35,492 bases of DNA from JBBDMW01 sp040878005 (lineage in GTDB: Bacteria > Chloroflexota > Dehalococcoidia > Lucifugimonadales > Lucifugimonadaceae). A model generated the notes under the pieces. That model saw nothing but the letters and a program-made list of their open reading frames with translations. It was not told the origin of the DNA and ran no database searches. This document shows, one piece after another, positions 15,382 to 26,651 of this stretch (its first letter is position 1; every line of letters starts with the position of its first letter). The position numbers and the translations under genes were made by a program. The stretch is from the NCBI GenBank assembly GCA_040878005.1, contig JBBDMW010000013.1, positions 1 through 35,492 on the forward strand, in the 5' to 3' direction.

Positions 15382-16371
15382 ATGAGCCAGTCTGCAGAGG
15401 CTTTTCTTCAAATATTGAGCGCACCCAGAGTTGGTCCGGCTTCAGCTAAGAAGCTGCATGCGTGGGCGCATGAGAATCGTTTGTCGATGCGTGAGGCGGT
15501 GGATTCTAGCGGCGCTTTGGTTGCAGCGTTGGGAGTTCGTAAAGCAGAAGCCGTTGCCAGCATGAAATCTGAAATCGTTCGGCAGCTGGAGAAGCAGGCA
15601 GCACAGAACGTCAGTATGATTTCCATTGAGGATCCAGAGTATCCTACGCAATTAAAGCAACGTTTAGGTAAAGATGCGCCACTGGTAATTACATTCAGGG
15701 GCAACATAGAGCTTTTTGACGTTTCTTCAGTAGGATTTTGTGGCTCGCGGCATGTAACTGATCGCGGTCTGCAAGCAGCGTCAGATAGTAGCCGAGAATT
15801 CACAACTTCCGGGGTTAATATTGTTTCAGGGTACGCGGCGGGTGTAGATACGGTTGCCCATCGCACAGCACTGGAAAATGGTGGGACGACAACAATTGTT
15901 TTGGCAGAGGGCCTCAATGACTTTCGCGTAAAGAAAACGTTTCGTGACGTTTGGGATTGGTCTAGAGTTCTTGTTGTGAGTGAATTCCTTCCATGGGCGA
16001 CTTGGAATGCACAATCAGCAATGCAAAGAAATTACACGATTGCTGGTTTGAGTGCAGCAATGATACTGATCGAGGCTCGTCCATCAAGCGGCAGCTATGC
16101 GGCAGGATTAGCTGCACTAGAGATGGGTGTTCCTCTTTTTGCGGCTGACTACCGCGATGAGCCAGAATCTGCCGAAGGTAATCGGTCATTGATCGCCAAA
16201 GGTGCTCGAAAATTGACTAGGAATGCTAAAACTAAACGTCCACTTATTGACTTGGTAATGCAATCTGTTAAGAACAATACTGTGTTCGCAGAATTGCCTG
16301 GTTCTGAACAACTGGGTTTATGGGCGGCTTCTCATGAAGACAACCTCTGGCAAGGCTCAAACGCTTCATGA
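15382..16371 (+). CDS. DprA/Smf-family DNA-processing protein
   Basis: This protein of about 329 residues has an N-terminal helix-hairpin-helix-like region (PRVGPASAKKLHAW) and the Rossmann-type DprA core. Core motifs include FCGSRHVTDRG (family GxR motif), IVSGYAAGVDTVAHRTALE, TTTIVLAEGL, a RNYTIAGLS stretch where classical DprA has RNRIIAGLS, IEARPSSGSY, and NRSLIAKGARKL. Classical DprA binds single-stranded DNA and loads RecA during transformation. This copy lacks an obvious C-terminal winged-helix domain and lies in an AT-richer two-gene cassette with a phosphoribosyltransferase rather than in the usual topA/rnhB context. The ATG at 15382 begins a natural DprA N-terminus; an in-frame ATG at 15355 would overlap the upstream gene. 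Horizontal acquisition is likely from composition. Confidence 0.9.
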   Translation: MSQSAEAFLQILSAPRVGPASAKKLHAWAHENRLSMREAVDSSGALVAALGVRKAEAVASMKSEIVRQLEKQAAQNVSMISIEDPEYPTQLKQRLGKDAPLVITFRGNIELFDVSSVGFCGSRHVTDRGLQAASDSSREFTTSGVNIVSGYAAGVDTVAHRTALENGGTTTIVLAEGLNDFRVKKTFRDVWDWSRVLVVSEFLPWATWNAQSAMQRNYTIAGLSAAMILIEARPSSGSYAAGLAALEMGVPLFAADYRDEPESAEGNRSLIAKGARKLTRNAKTKRPLIDLVMQSVKNNTVFAELPGSEQLGLWAASHEDNLWQGSNAS

Positions 16372-16424
16372 TCATCGGGTATCTAGTTGTTCCATGGGTG
16401 TATCAGTTAAACTGTAGTAAAGGC

Positions 16425-16717
16425 GTTGACGGAGACGAGTAGCTCTGGTCGGCCCCGGTGAGCGAGCCCGGTACGGTGTGAGCGGGCGCGGGGCGCGAAG
16501 CGAATATCACTCCCTAGCCGCCTGCTGAACGGGTTCTGCCCCAGTAAGCCAGGCCGAGGTTGCCGGTCGTTACACCGGCCCCGGGGTTCGCCCCGGCTTG
16601 AGTGCCCGCATAGCATGATGGCCATGCGTCGCGGGAACCAGGGTGGTACCGCGGGTGCCGTTTATGTATGTGAACAGCCCGCCCCTGAACATGCAGACCA
16701 GGGGCGGGCTTTTTTAT
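16425..16717 (+). promoter_or_regulatory. T-box leader of ileS, Ile specifier
   Basis: The conserved core AGGGTGGTACCGCGG lies at 16640-16654, followed by a strong terminator. Stem I with its distal GAGCCCGG region precedes the specifier loop GAATATCAC, which places codon AUC (isoleucine) at 16506-16508. Uncharged tRNA-Ile should stabilise the antiterminator and allow transcription into ileS. The position and wording of the loop parallel the trpS leader in this window, which reads GAATGGAC at the same place. The start is approximate. Confidence 0.93.
16676..16717 (+). terminator. Rho-independent attenuator of the ileS T-box
   Basis: AGCCCGCCCCTG (16676-16687) pairs with CAGGGGCGGGCT (16699-16710) across an 11-base loop, followed by a U-rich run (TTTTTATT). 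This shows the leader acts by transcription attenuation rather than by masking the ribosome-binding site. Confidence 0.92.
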
Positions 16718-16769
16718 TGGCTGCGGCAGGCGGGGCAGCCACAGCACGCGGGGACAACCGGGGATTTCA

Positions 16770-19991
<3,222 letters not shown>

Positions 19992-20008
19992 ATACGGCTG
20001 TGGCCATG

Positions 20009-20036
20009 GGAGTGCAGGCAGAAGTGCCCGCACTCC
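20009..20036. terminator. Stem-loop between convergent ileS and DUF1801 genes
   Basis: GGAGTGC and GGCA pair with TGCC and GCACTCC around a GAAG loop, with one A-C mismatch, followed on the plus strand by TATTTCTT. It lies 18 bases after the ileS stop and touches the stop codon of the opposing gene, so it is likely a terminator for ileS. Confidence 0.65.
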
Positions 20037-20362
20037 TATTTCTTGCGCCCGGTTGCTTTCGCTTCAATGTTTGCGATCCGCTCGTTGACCAGCGCCCTTA
20101 CCAGTGATTCAGACGGTGGCTCTGCTGCGGGGAAGCGAATGGTGCCCCTGGAAGTGCCATACAGAGCGCAGTGTGCCTTGGCCGCCGCAAAGTAGATCAG
20201 GGGCCGTCCCCGGTACTTAAAGGTTGGCATGCCATAGCTGATCGATTCAACGGCATCGGGCGCGGCGGCCTTGATTGTTCGGCGTAGCTCCTCGAGCGCC
20301 GCTCGGGCGTCGTCTGGCACGGCAGAGAGATAGTCATTGATGTCAGTTGGTTTGGTGTTCAC
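20036..20362 (-). CDS. DUF1801-family protein
   Basis: This 108-residue protein has the DUF1801 pattern: an N-terminal helix (YLSAVPDDARAALEELRRTIKAAAP), then ESISYGMPTFKYRGRPLIYFAAAKAHCALYG and RGTIRFP. Relatives include the YdhG-like and frataxin-like proteins proposed to bind iron, but biochemical roles are poorly established. The start is a GTG with GAGGAC seven bases upstream. It is convergent with ileS and appears to be a single-gene unit. Confidence 0.88.
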   Translation of the reverse strand: MNTKPTDINDYLSAVPDDARAALEELRRTIKAAAPDAVESISYGMPTFKYRGRPLIYFAAAKAHCALYGTSRGTIRFPAAEPPSESLVRALVNERIANIEAKATGRKK

Positions 20363-20539
20363 GGCATGTCCTCATGTCCACTCCTGGCAACGCAAATAAA
20401 GCTGACCATGATCGCCCCTGCCGAAGTTGAGCGCCTTTGGCAGGGGCCAGTACAAGTGCGCCTGCCCAATTGACCTCGCCTGGGCCATCAAGACTAACCA
20501 AGTCTTGCGTGGCAGTAGTATAGCGGTTCGAAAGTTCGG

Positions 20540-20568
20540 CTCAACGGAGAGTGCCACTCTCCGTTGAG
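20540..20568. repeat. Perfect 29-base palindrome
   Basis: CTCAACGGAGAGTG (20540-20553) and CACTCTCCGTTGAG (20555-20568) are exact inverted copies around a single C. The 329-base stretch 20363-20691 holds no supported gene; it holds this palindrome and the homopolymer gap. It could be a protein-binding site or a terminator-like hairpin upstream of the DUF1801 gene. Confidence 0.6.
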
Positions 20569-20610
20569 GTGGACGCCGTATCCAAACCAGGCGGTGGAGT
20601 CGGGACCCAA

Positions 20611-20661
20611 ACAGGAAGGGGGGGGGNNNNNNNNNNCCCCCCGCCCCCCCCCCCTTCCTGT
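20611..20661. other. Sequence gap (10 N) inside a G/C-homopolymer inverted repeat
   Basis: ACAGGAAG followed by a run of nine G ends at 20626. Ten N follow (20627-20636), then six C, one G and eleven C, then CTTCCTGT-type sequence ending at 20661. The two sides are inverted copies, so the locus is probably a long G/C hairpin that defeated sequencing or assembly. True length across the N is unknown. Confidence 0.7.
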
Positions 20662-20691
20662 GAAACCTTGACTGTAAGGTTGACGAGCTGA

Positions 20692-20937
20692 CTACGCAGC
20701 CTCGTTGAAGTCGCCGTGCGAGCTTGCGCTCGGCACGAACTGGACCCGCCTGATGCGTACCCGGTCCTTCTCAGCAATCACGCCCCTGGACATCATCTTC
20801 CAGAACTCGCCCTGGCCCTGCATGCCCTCGGGGCACACAGTGCTGCGCTCGCCTGGCGCGAGTACCACTGAGAAGCCCCCGCGTGCGGGAACCATGACTG
20901 GCTTGGTGCTGTTGTTTTCTATGTTGATCAGGGTCAT
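20692..20937 (-). CDS. Small protein of unknown function
   Basis: The frame encodes 81 residues, beginning MTLINIENNSTKPVMVPARGG and containing FSVVLAPGERSTVCPEG, then a charged helix (EFWKMMSRGVIAEKDRVRIRR). It looks beta-rich and soluble with no signal peptide. The ATG is preceded by a G-rich run (GGGGGG six bases away) that can act as a ribosome-binding site. I recognise no family; the style loosely recalls small phage proteins, but there are no phage genes around it. It could be a spurious frame. Confidence 0.45.
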   Translation of the reverse strand: MTLINIENNSTKPVMVPARGGFSVVLAPGERSTVCPEGMQGQGEFWKMMSRGVIAEKDRVRIRRVQFVPSASSHGDFNEAA

Positions 20938-21129
20938 TGCTCGCCCCCCGGTTTGACTGATTCTCCATCGCCTGCCCCGTTGGGTTTTTACCCCGCCGGC
21001 GAGACGATCGGCGCATCCGCCGCCGGGTTGGCGGGCGCCTCATTTCGCTTTACGCAGAGTATCGGTAGGTAAAAGCACCGGGCGTCCATGCCAGCCACAC
21101 ATCGCGTCTGAGGGCAGTCACACACGGTT

Positions 21130-21181
21130 TTTGAGCCACTTGGCCAATCGGGTGAGCCATCCGTCTCACCGGCGGCTCAAA
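21130..21181 (-). terminator. Nested stem-loop after uvrA
   Basis: On the uvrA strand, an outer stem TTTGAGCC / GGCTCAAA (complement of 21174-21181 and 21130-21137) encloses an inner stem GGTGAG / CTCACC. It begins 18 bases past the uvrA stop and has no long U-tract. It is probably a transcript-end structure. The rest of 20938-21198 shows nothing supportable. Confidence 0.45.
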
Positions 21182-21198
21182 TTGAACTCAGGAGAGGC

Positions 21199-24100
21199 TC
21201 AGCGTCCCGCGCCGGCCTTGCGGCGACCGCGATAGCGCCCGCGCGACCGGCCGCCGTTCTTGGCGGCACGTGCCCCGTTGGTCAGGTCTTCTGGCCGTGG
21301 CGGCAGAATGGACGAGTCCGGGTCCTCAGCCTCAGTCCTGGCCGGTGTCTTTCGGCCGCCGCCGACTGACCCCTCCGCCTTCGCACTGGGCTTGATGCCG
21401 GGTACACCGCGGAGGTACCTGCCGGTATGAGATGTCTTCACAGAGGCGAGGTACTCCGGCGTGCCCTCGGCCACCAGTTCACCGCCACGCTCACCGGCCT
21501 CCGGACCGAGGTCGATCAGCCAGTCGGCGTTCTTGATCAGGTCCAGGTGATGCTCGATGAGCACGACGGTGTTGCCGGCGTCCACAAGCCTGTGCAGCAC
21601 GTCCATCAGGCGGGCGCAGTCTGCGAACGAAAGGCCGGTCGTGGGCTCGTCCAGGATGTAAAAAGTCCGGCCAGTGGAGCGGCGGGATAACTCTGACGCC
21701 AGCTTTATGCGCTGCGCCTCGCCTCCGCTCAGCGTGGTCGCCGGCTGGCCCAGGTGTATATAGCCCAGCCCCACGTCACGCAGCGTCGACAGCTTGTTGT
21801 TGATTGACGGGATATTCTCGAACAGGTCCGCTGCCTCTGACACCGTCATGTCCAGCACATCTGCGATGGACTTGCCCTTGAACTTGATCTCGAGCGCCTC
21901 GCGGTTGTAGCGAGCGCCCAGGCACACCTCGCACGGCACCGTCACGTCCGGCAGGAACTGCATCTCTATCTGCACGTAACCCGCGCCCGAGCACGCCTCG
22001 CACCGGCCACCCTTCACATTGAACGAGAAGCGGCCCGCCTTGTATCCCCGCGCCTTGGCCTCCGGCATCGTGGCGAAGATATCGCGGATGGGCGTAAACA
22101 CACCGGTATAGGTTGCAGGGTTGCTCCGAGGCGTACGGCCGATGGGCGACTGGTCAATGTTGATGACCTTGTCGATGTGCTCCAGGCCGGCCACGTCGTC
22201 ATGCTCGCCGGGCCGGTCCTTGGCGCGGTAGAAGTGCTGGGCCAGCTTCTTGTAAAGCACCTCGTTCACCAGCGTGCTTTTACCGGAGCCTGAGACCCCG
22301 GTCACGCACACCAGCCGTCCCAGCGGGAAGTTCACGGTTACGTTCTTGAGGTTGTTGGCGCGCGCGCCGTGCACGACTATCTCATCGCCATTCCCGTTGC
22401 GGCGCTTGTCCGGGATGGAAATAGTGCGCCTGCCGCTCAGATATGCACCGGTGACAGACTCTTCGCTCTTCTCAATGACCTCTATCGGCCCTTCCGCCAC
22501 CACGCGCCCGCCGTGCTCGCCTGCGCCCGGGCCCATGTCCACGATGTGGTCCGACGATCGCATCACCGCCTCGTCATGTTCTACGATCAGCACGGTGTTG
22601 CCGACATCGCGCAGCCTCTTGAGCGTCTCGATCAGGCGGTCGTTGTCGGTCGGGTGCAGCCCCACCGACGGCTCGTCACATACATAAAGGACGCCCATCA
22701 GGCCCGAGCCGATCTGCGTCGCCAGCCTGATTCGCTGACCTTCTCCACCGGAGAGCGTGGCCGCCGCTCGGTCAAGCGTCAGGTAGTCAAGGCCGACCCT
22801 CGACAGGAACCCCAGCCGGGCTTCGATTTCCTTCAGTATCTGGTCTGCAATGGCCTGGTCACGATCTGTCAGCGGCTCTACCGCCGGACGGGATTCCTCG
22901 GTCTCCGTGGCCGGCCATGTTCCGGTGCGGCAAGCCTCCACCCACTGAAGCCCGCGCTCCACGGACTGCCGCGTCACTGCGATGACGTTCATGCCCAGCA
23001 CCGTCACGGCCAGCGCCTCAGGCTTGAGGCGGTCGCCCTTGCACGTGGCGCACGGCCTCTGGGCCATGTATCGCTCAATGTCTTCCCGGACCGATTCGGA
23101 CTCGGTGTCTACATGGCGGCGCTCCATGTTCGGAATCACGCCGTCGAACGCCGTCTTCCAGCGGTACACGCGTCCCTTCTGGGTCTTGTGTGCCACCTCA
23201 ACACCCTCACCGCCCGTCCCATACAGGATCACCCGCAGGTGCTCCGGGTCGAGCTCACGCACCGGAGCGTCCATCGAGAAGCCGTAGTGGCTCGCAAGTG
23301 ATGCCAGCGTGGAGACATACCATGGTGCGTTTGCACCTGCGCGTGCCCACGGCACGATGGCCCCGCCGTTCAGGCTGAGCGACTTGTCCTGTATCACCAG
23401 GTCCGGGTCCACCTCCAGGCGGAACCCCAGGCCGGTGCAGGTGGGACAGGCGCCATAAGGCGTGTTGAACGAGAAATTGCGAGGCTCCAGCTCCGCGATG
23501 CTGATGTCGCAGTGAACACAGGCAAAGTTCTCTGAGTAGACGATGTCCTTTCCGTCCACCACTGAAGCGAGGACAGTTCCGCCGGAAAGCCTGAGCGCCG
23601 TTTCAACAGAATCCGTGAGCCGCGCCAACTCTGTGTCAGGCCCCACGATAACGCGGTCCACCACTATCTCGATGTCGTGCCACTTGTTCTTGTTGAGCTT
23701 TATAGGGTCTGAAAGGTCGCGAACCTCGCCATCCACCCGTACGCGGACAAACCCGTCACGTCTTGCGCTCTCGAATATGCCGGCGTGTTCACCCTTCATG
23801 TGCGTGACCAGCGGCGCAAGCACCTGGATGCGGCTTCCCTCCGGCAGGCGGAGCATGGAGTCTACGATCTGCTGGACCGTCTGTTTCTGCACTGGCCGGC
23901 CGCAGTTGTGACAGTGTGGCCGACCCGCCCTGGCGAACAGCAGCCGCAGGTAGTCGTAGATCTCCGTGACGGTGCCCACGGTCGAGCGCGGGTTGCGCGA
24001 CACGCCCTTCTGGTCAATGGATATCGCAGGGCTGAGGCCGTCGATGTGGTCCACATCCGGCTTGTCCATGCGGCCCAGGAACTGGCGTGCGTACGCAGAC

Positions 24101-24276
24101 AGCGACTCAACGTAACGCCGCTGGCCCTCGGCGTAGATCGTGTCGAACGCCAGGCTGCTCTTGCCAGACCCCGAGACGCCGGTGATGACCACCAGCTTGT
24201 CCCGCGGGATGGTGATATCTATGTTTTGCAGGTTGTGCTCGCGTGCGCCGCGAACGTTTATGGATGAATCAGCCAT
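21199..24276 (-). CDS. uvrA: Excinuclease ABC subunit A
   Basis: UvrA dimers with UvrB scan DNA for bulky lesions and start nucleotide excision repair. The protein is 1025 residues. It has a Walker A (GVSGSGKS, K39), a first zinc module (CVHC and CPTC), ABC signature LSGGEGQRIRLATQ, a second Walker A (GVSGSGKST), a second zinc module (CEACSGAGYVQIEMQF, then CEVC) and second signature LSGGEAQRIKLASEL, in the normal order. The family usually ends around 940-960 residues. Here a tail of about 70 residues follows, with an acidic patch and a Gly/Arg/Lys-rich end (GRSRGRYRGRRKAGAGR), likely disordered and able to bind nucleic acid. It is transcribed alone on the minus strand. Confidence 0.97.
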   Translation of the reverse strand: MADSSINVRGAREHNLQNIDITIPRDKLVVITGVSGSGKSSLAFDTIYAEGQRRYVESLSAYARQFLGRMDKPDVDHIDGLSPAISIDQKGVSRNPRSTVGTVTEIYDYLRLLFARAGRPHCHNCGRPVQKQTVQQIVDSMLRLPEGSRIQVLAPLVTHMKGEHAGIFESARRDGFVRVRVDGEVRDLSDPIKLNKNKWHDIEIVVDRVIVGPDTELARLTDSVETALRLSGGTVLASVVDGKDIVYSENFACVHCDISIAELEPRNFSFNTPYGACPTCTGLGFRLEVDPDLVIQDKSLSLNGGAIVPWARAGANAPWYVSTLASLASHYGFSMDAPVRELDPEHLRVILYGTGGEGVEVAHKTQKGRVYRWKTAFDGVIPNMERRHVDTESESVREDIERYMAQRPCATCKGDRLKPEALAVTVLGMNVIAVTRQSVERGLQWVEACRTGTWPATETEESRPAVEPLTDRDQAIADQILKEIEARLGFLSRVGLDYLTLDRAAATLSGGEGQRIRLATQIGSGLMGVLYVCDEPSVGLHPTDNDRLIETLKRLRDVGNTVLIVEHDEAVMRSSDHIVDMGPGAGEHGGRVVAEGPIEVIEKSEESVTGAYLSGRRTISIPDKRRNGNGDEIVVHGARANNLKNVTVNFPLGRLVCVTGVSGSGKSTLVNEVLYKKLAQHFYRAKDRPGEHDDVAGLEHIDKVINIDQSPIGRTPRSNPATYTGVFTPIRDIFATMPEAKARGYKAGRFSFNVKGGRCEACSGAGYVQIEMQFLPDVTVPCEVCLGARYNREALEIKFKGKSIADVLDMTVSEAADLFENIPSINNKLSTLRDVGLGYIHLGQPATTLSGGEAQRIKLASELSRRSTGRTFYILDEPTTGLSFADCARLMDVLHRLVDAGNTVVLIEHHLDLIKNADWLIDLGPEAGERGGELVAEGTPEYLASVKTSHTGRYLRGVPGIKPSAKAEGSVGGGRKTPARTEAEDPDSSILPPRPEDLTNGARAAKNGGRSRGRYRGRRKAGAGR

Positions 24277-24530
24277 GAGTTGATTGGTTGGCGCAGGAAA
24301 CGCTGCCCCGGTGCCGGAGATGCCTGCCGGGTGAGGGTGATTGGCAAGTAGAAAGGGGCGCGGCCGTAACCTGCACCCTGGCAGCAGAGTGCGCCCACCA
24401 CGATTCTAGCAATCTTGGCAAGCTACCGGCTTGTTGGATGTCACCGGACACATGATTACCATATGCGAGAATCAGGTGTTCGAATGAACTCTCAAGTTCG
24501 CTAGCGTTGATAACAATCATCGGAGAACTA

Positions 24531-25307
24531 ATGACGGTCGATTTTACTGATCCAGGTTGGATCGAGCTCCTTCTCACCCTATCCCTGGCAGTGCTGTTGA
24601 AGCCTTTGTGGGGATACTACAGAAGCAGCCCCGACCGGCATCCTTTTAAATTGGACATCGCACGGCCTGTTATTCCGGCGCGTTTGGGGCGTGTTCGCAA
24701 TCGGAGGGTGAGCATTCACGCGCGGAGACGAGTAGAACTAACCAATGAGTGTTACATCCGCTTTGCAGAACGTCGGTTTTCGCTTCGTTTGTACGGTCTA
24801 GGCCTCCGGCTTTGGAAATACGTGGATCCAGTTGACCCGCCAGCTAGGTTGCACGCTGTGTACGACAGAGCATTACGAGATTCTCCTAGCGAGGGTGACT
24901 CTCAGGATGGGAAGCGTTACCACCTTCGAACGAGGAAACGTAATGCGGGCGGCCTATGGTTTAAGTATGCGAGTGATGAGACAGATCAGCCCTATACACG
25001 TCCTCGGCATACCTCACAGGGAGCGATGGTGCTGAGGATTGATTACGAGCCACTCCTGACGCATTGGGAGGGGTGGGTGGAATTTCGGGGCCCCACTGTA
25101 ATTCATGATGAAACGTACGCACGTCGAAGGGTGTGGTTCGTACCTGAGGATATCTACGATGCAACTAAACAACCTGTAAGGAAGGGTTCTCGGTCAAGTT
25201 GGGTGAAGCCGCCCGGGCGTTGGATGGGAATTCGGAGGTGGTTGCTGCGAGCGACACGTCGTCCAGTCAAACCTTGGCAACCCGCTGGACCAACTCAGCA
25301 TGTTTGA
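24531..25307 (+). CDS. Hypothetical membrane-anchored protein
   Basis: This 258-residue protein has one predicted membrane segment near the N-terminus (IELLLTLSLAVLLKPLWGYY). A very basic region (RLGRVRNRRVSIHARRR) and a long soluble domain rich in Arg, Tyr and Trp follow, with beta-strand-like stretches (AMVLRIDYEPLL, WEGWVEFRGP). GGAGAA lies six bases before the ATG at 24531, so that start is chosen over the ATG at 24507. GC is slightly below its neighbours (57-58% in two 60-base samples). No family is recognised. It stands between uvrA and the recO cluster, divergent from uvrA. Confidence 0.6.
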   Translation: MTVDFTDPGWIELLLTLSLAVLLKPLWGYYRSSPDRHPFKLDIARPVIPARLGRVRNRRVSIHARRRVELTNECYIRFAERRFSLRLYGLGLRLWKYVDPVDPPARLHAVYDRALRDSPSEGDSQDGKRYHLRTRKRNAGGLWFKYASDETDQPYTRPRHTSQGAMVLRIDYEPLLTHWEGWVEFRGPTVIHDETYARRRVWFVPEDIYDATKQPVRKGSRSSWVKPPGRWMGIRRWLLRATRRPVKPWQPAGPTQHV

Positions 25308-25316
25308 TCGACTCAT

Positions 25317-25847
25317 TCACCCCCCGGCCCTCTCCGCCCGTCTGCCCTCTTTGTAGCTGCGGCCCCGGCCTGACAGGTTGCGCTCCCTCGCAAACTCCAT
25401 CACAGGAACTCCATAACCGCAGCTTGTGATGGTCCTGTCCACGAGGACCTCGATCACCTGTCGTTGTGGCAGGTGGATGGATTCAGCCGGGCTGTCCAGC
25501 AGCAAAGCCGCCAGAGGCGAGTCTTCGAGAGTCGAAACGGCAGCCTTCCCGTACAGTCGCACCACGGCGGCATCGTCGGCCTCAAACGAACACACCATTA
25601 CAGTTACAGGACCACCGGCGACAGCGTGCCTGGCCGTCTCATTCCCGCTGCCGGTGTAGTCCAGGTACGCCACCCGGTGGTCGTCGAGTACGTGCAGCGG
25701 CACACCGCCCTTCGGGGACAGGTTGACCGGGCCAAGGCCCGCCTCAGTATCTGCCAGCGAGGGATCAGCGCTGGCCACGAAGAACAGCGGTGATCGCCTG
25801 ATCAGTTCTGCCTGTTCCGCCGTGATCGACTCATAAATTCTCGCCAC
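25317..25847 (-). CDS. Pyridoxamine 5'-phosphate oxidase-family protein
   Basis: This 176-residue protein has the split-barrel flavin-binding pattern: ITAEQAELIRRSPLFFVASAD, then a Gly-rich GPVNLSPKGG, VAYLDYTGSGNETARHA, and VTVMVCSFEADDAAVVRLYGKA. Relatives bind FMN, F420 or heme and act on varied small molecules; true vitamin B6 oxidases have extra motifs that are absent here. A GTG start follows GGGGGT by six bases. It begins 12 bases after recO ends on the same strand, so co-transcription is likely though a functional link is not obvious. Confidence 0.85.
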   Translation of the reverse strand: MARIYESITAEQAELIRRSPLFFVASADPSLADTEAGLGPVNLSPKGGVPLHVLDDHRVAYLDYTGSGNETARHAVAGGPVTVMVCSFEADDAAVVRLYGKAAVSTLEDSPLAALLLDSPAESIHLPQRQVIEVLVDRTITSCGYGVPVMEFARERNLSGRGRSYKEGRRAERAGG

Positions 25848-25859
25848 AACGACCCCCGG

Positions 25860-26651
25860 TCACCAGGCGTTCAACATGCCCGGCTGCCACTTGCGGACTT
25901 CGTCCATGAAAGCCGTCGATTTCACGACGCGGTCCATCACGAACTGCATATGCTCACGCAGTATCCGGTCCACCTGGTGCAGGTCATCCGATCCCACGCG
26001 TAGACCATCCGCTGCGGGCCATTCAGACCTGCTGAGGTGCCGCAGGACCTTGATGGCCGGCACCCCGGCGGGCAAGAGGATGTCGCCGCCTGCCGCCCTG
26101 CAATCCGGACACACAATGCCGCCACGCTCCGCAGAGAATACGTGCTCTTCCTGCTCAAGCGAGCCGCTGCACTCTACGCAGGTAGACACGCCCGGCTGGA
26201 AGCCGCTCAACCGTAGCAGGCATAACTCGTACCACCGGACCAGCATATCCGGCTGGTCTGCCTCTTCAAGGTGGGCCAGTCCTGACACTAGCAGGCGGAA
26301 CACAATCGGGTTTGAGCCACCCTCAACCGAGAACTTCTCCGCCAGCTCTGCCATGTAGAGGCCGCGAGACATGCGGGCCAGGCTGTTGCGCAACTTGCGG
26401 AAGCTTGAGACCGTTTCCGCCTGGCTGATGTTGTCCAGCGTCCGGCCCTCGCGAACTGAAAGCGACACGTGACGCAGCAGATCCAGGTGGCCGCCGACCC
26501 TGGACTTGGGCTTGCGCGCGCTGCGCGCCACGGCGCGCAGGATTCCGCGCTCAGGCGTCAGGATCGTCAACAGCCGGTCAGCTTCGCCCAGGTCCTGCAG
26601 GCGTATGACCAGGCCGTTGGTTGAGTAAGTGCGCGGGCGGGAAGATACCAT
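25860..26651 (-). CDS. recO: DNA repair protein RecO
   Basis: RecO works with RecR (and RecF) to load RecA at single-stranded DNA covered by SSB. The N-terminal OB-fold (YSTNGLVIRLQDLGEADRLLTILTPERGI) and the helical C-terminal domain with a four-cysteine zinc site (C158/C161 and C181/C184, CVEC and CPDC) are present. The length of about 263 residues is normal. The ATG at 26651 is preferred; a TTG two codons earlier is possible, and no strong ribosome-binding site is visible for either. recR lies just upstream on the same strand, so the pair probably forms a repair operon. Confidence 0.95.
   Translation of the reverse strand: MVSSRPRTYSTNGLVIRLQDLGEADRLLTILTPERGILRAVARSARKPKSRVGGHLDLLRHVSLSVREGRTLDNISQAETVSSFRKLRNSLARMSRGLYMAELAEKFSVEGGSNPIVFRLLVSGLAHLEEADQPDMLVRWYELCLLRLSGFQPGVSTCVECSGSLEQEEHVFSAERGGIVCPDCRAAGGDILLPAGVPAIKVLRHLSRSEWPAADGLRVGSDDLHQVDRILREHMQFVMDRVVKSTAFMDEVRKWQPGMLNAW

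Noticed and set aside
20541..20777. Minus-strand reading frame spanning the 10-N gap
   Set aside because: It crosses unknown bases and homopolymers, and its translation is low-complexity and unlike any protein.
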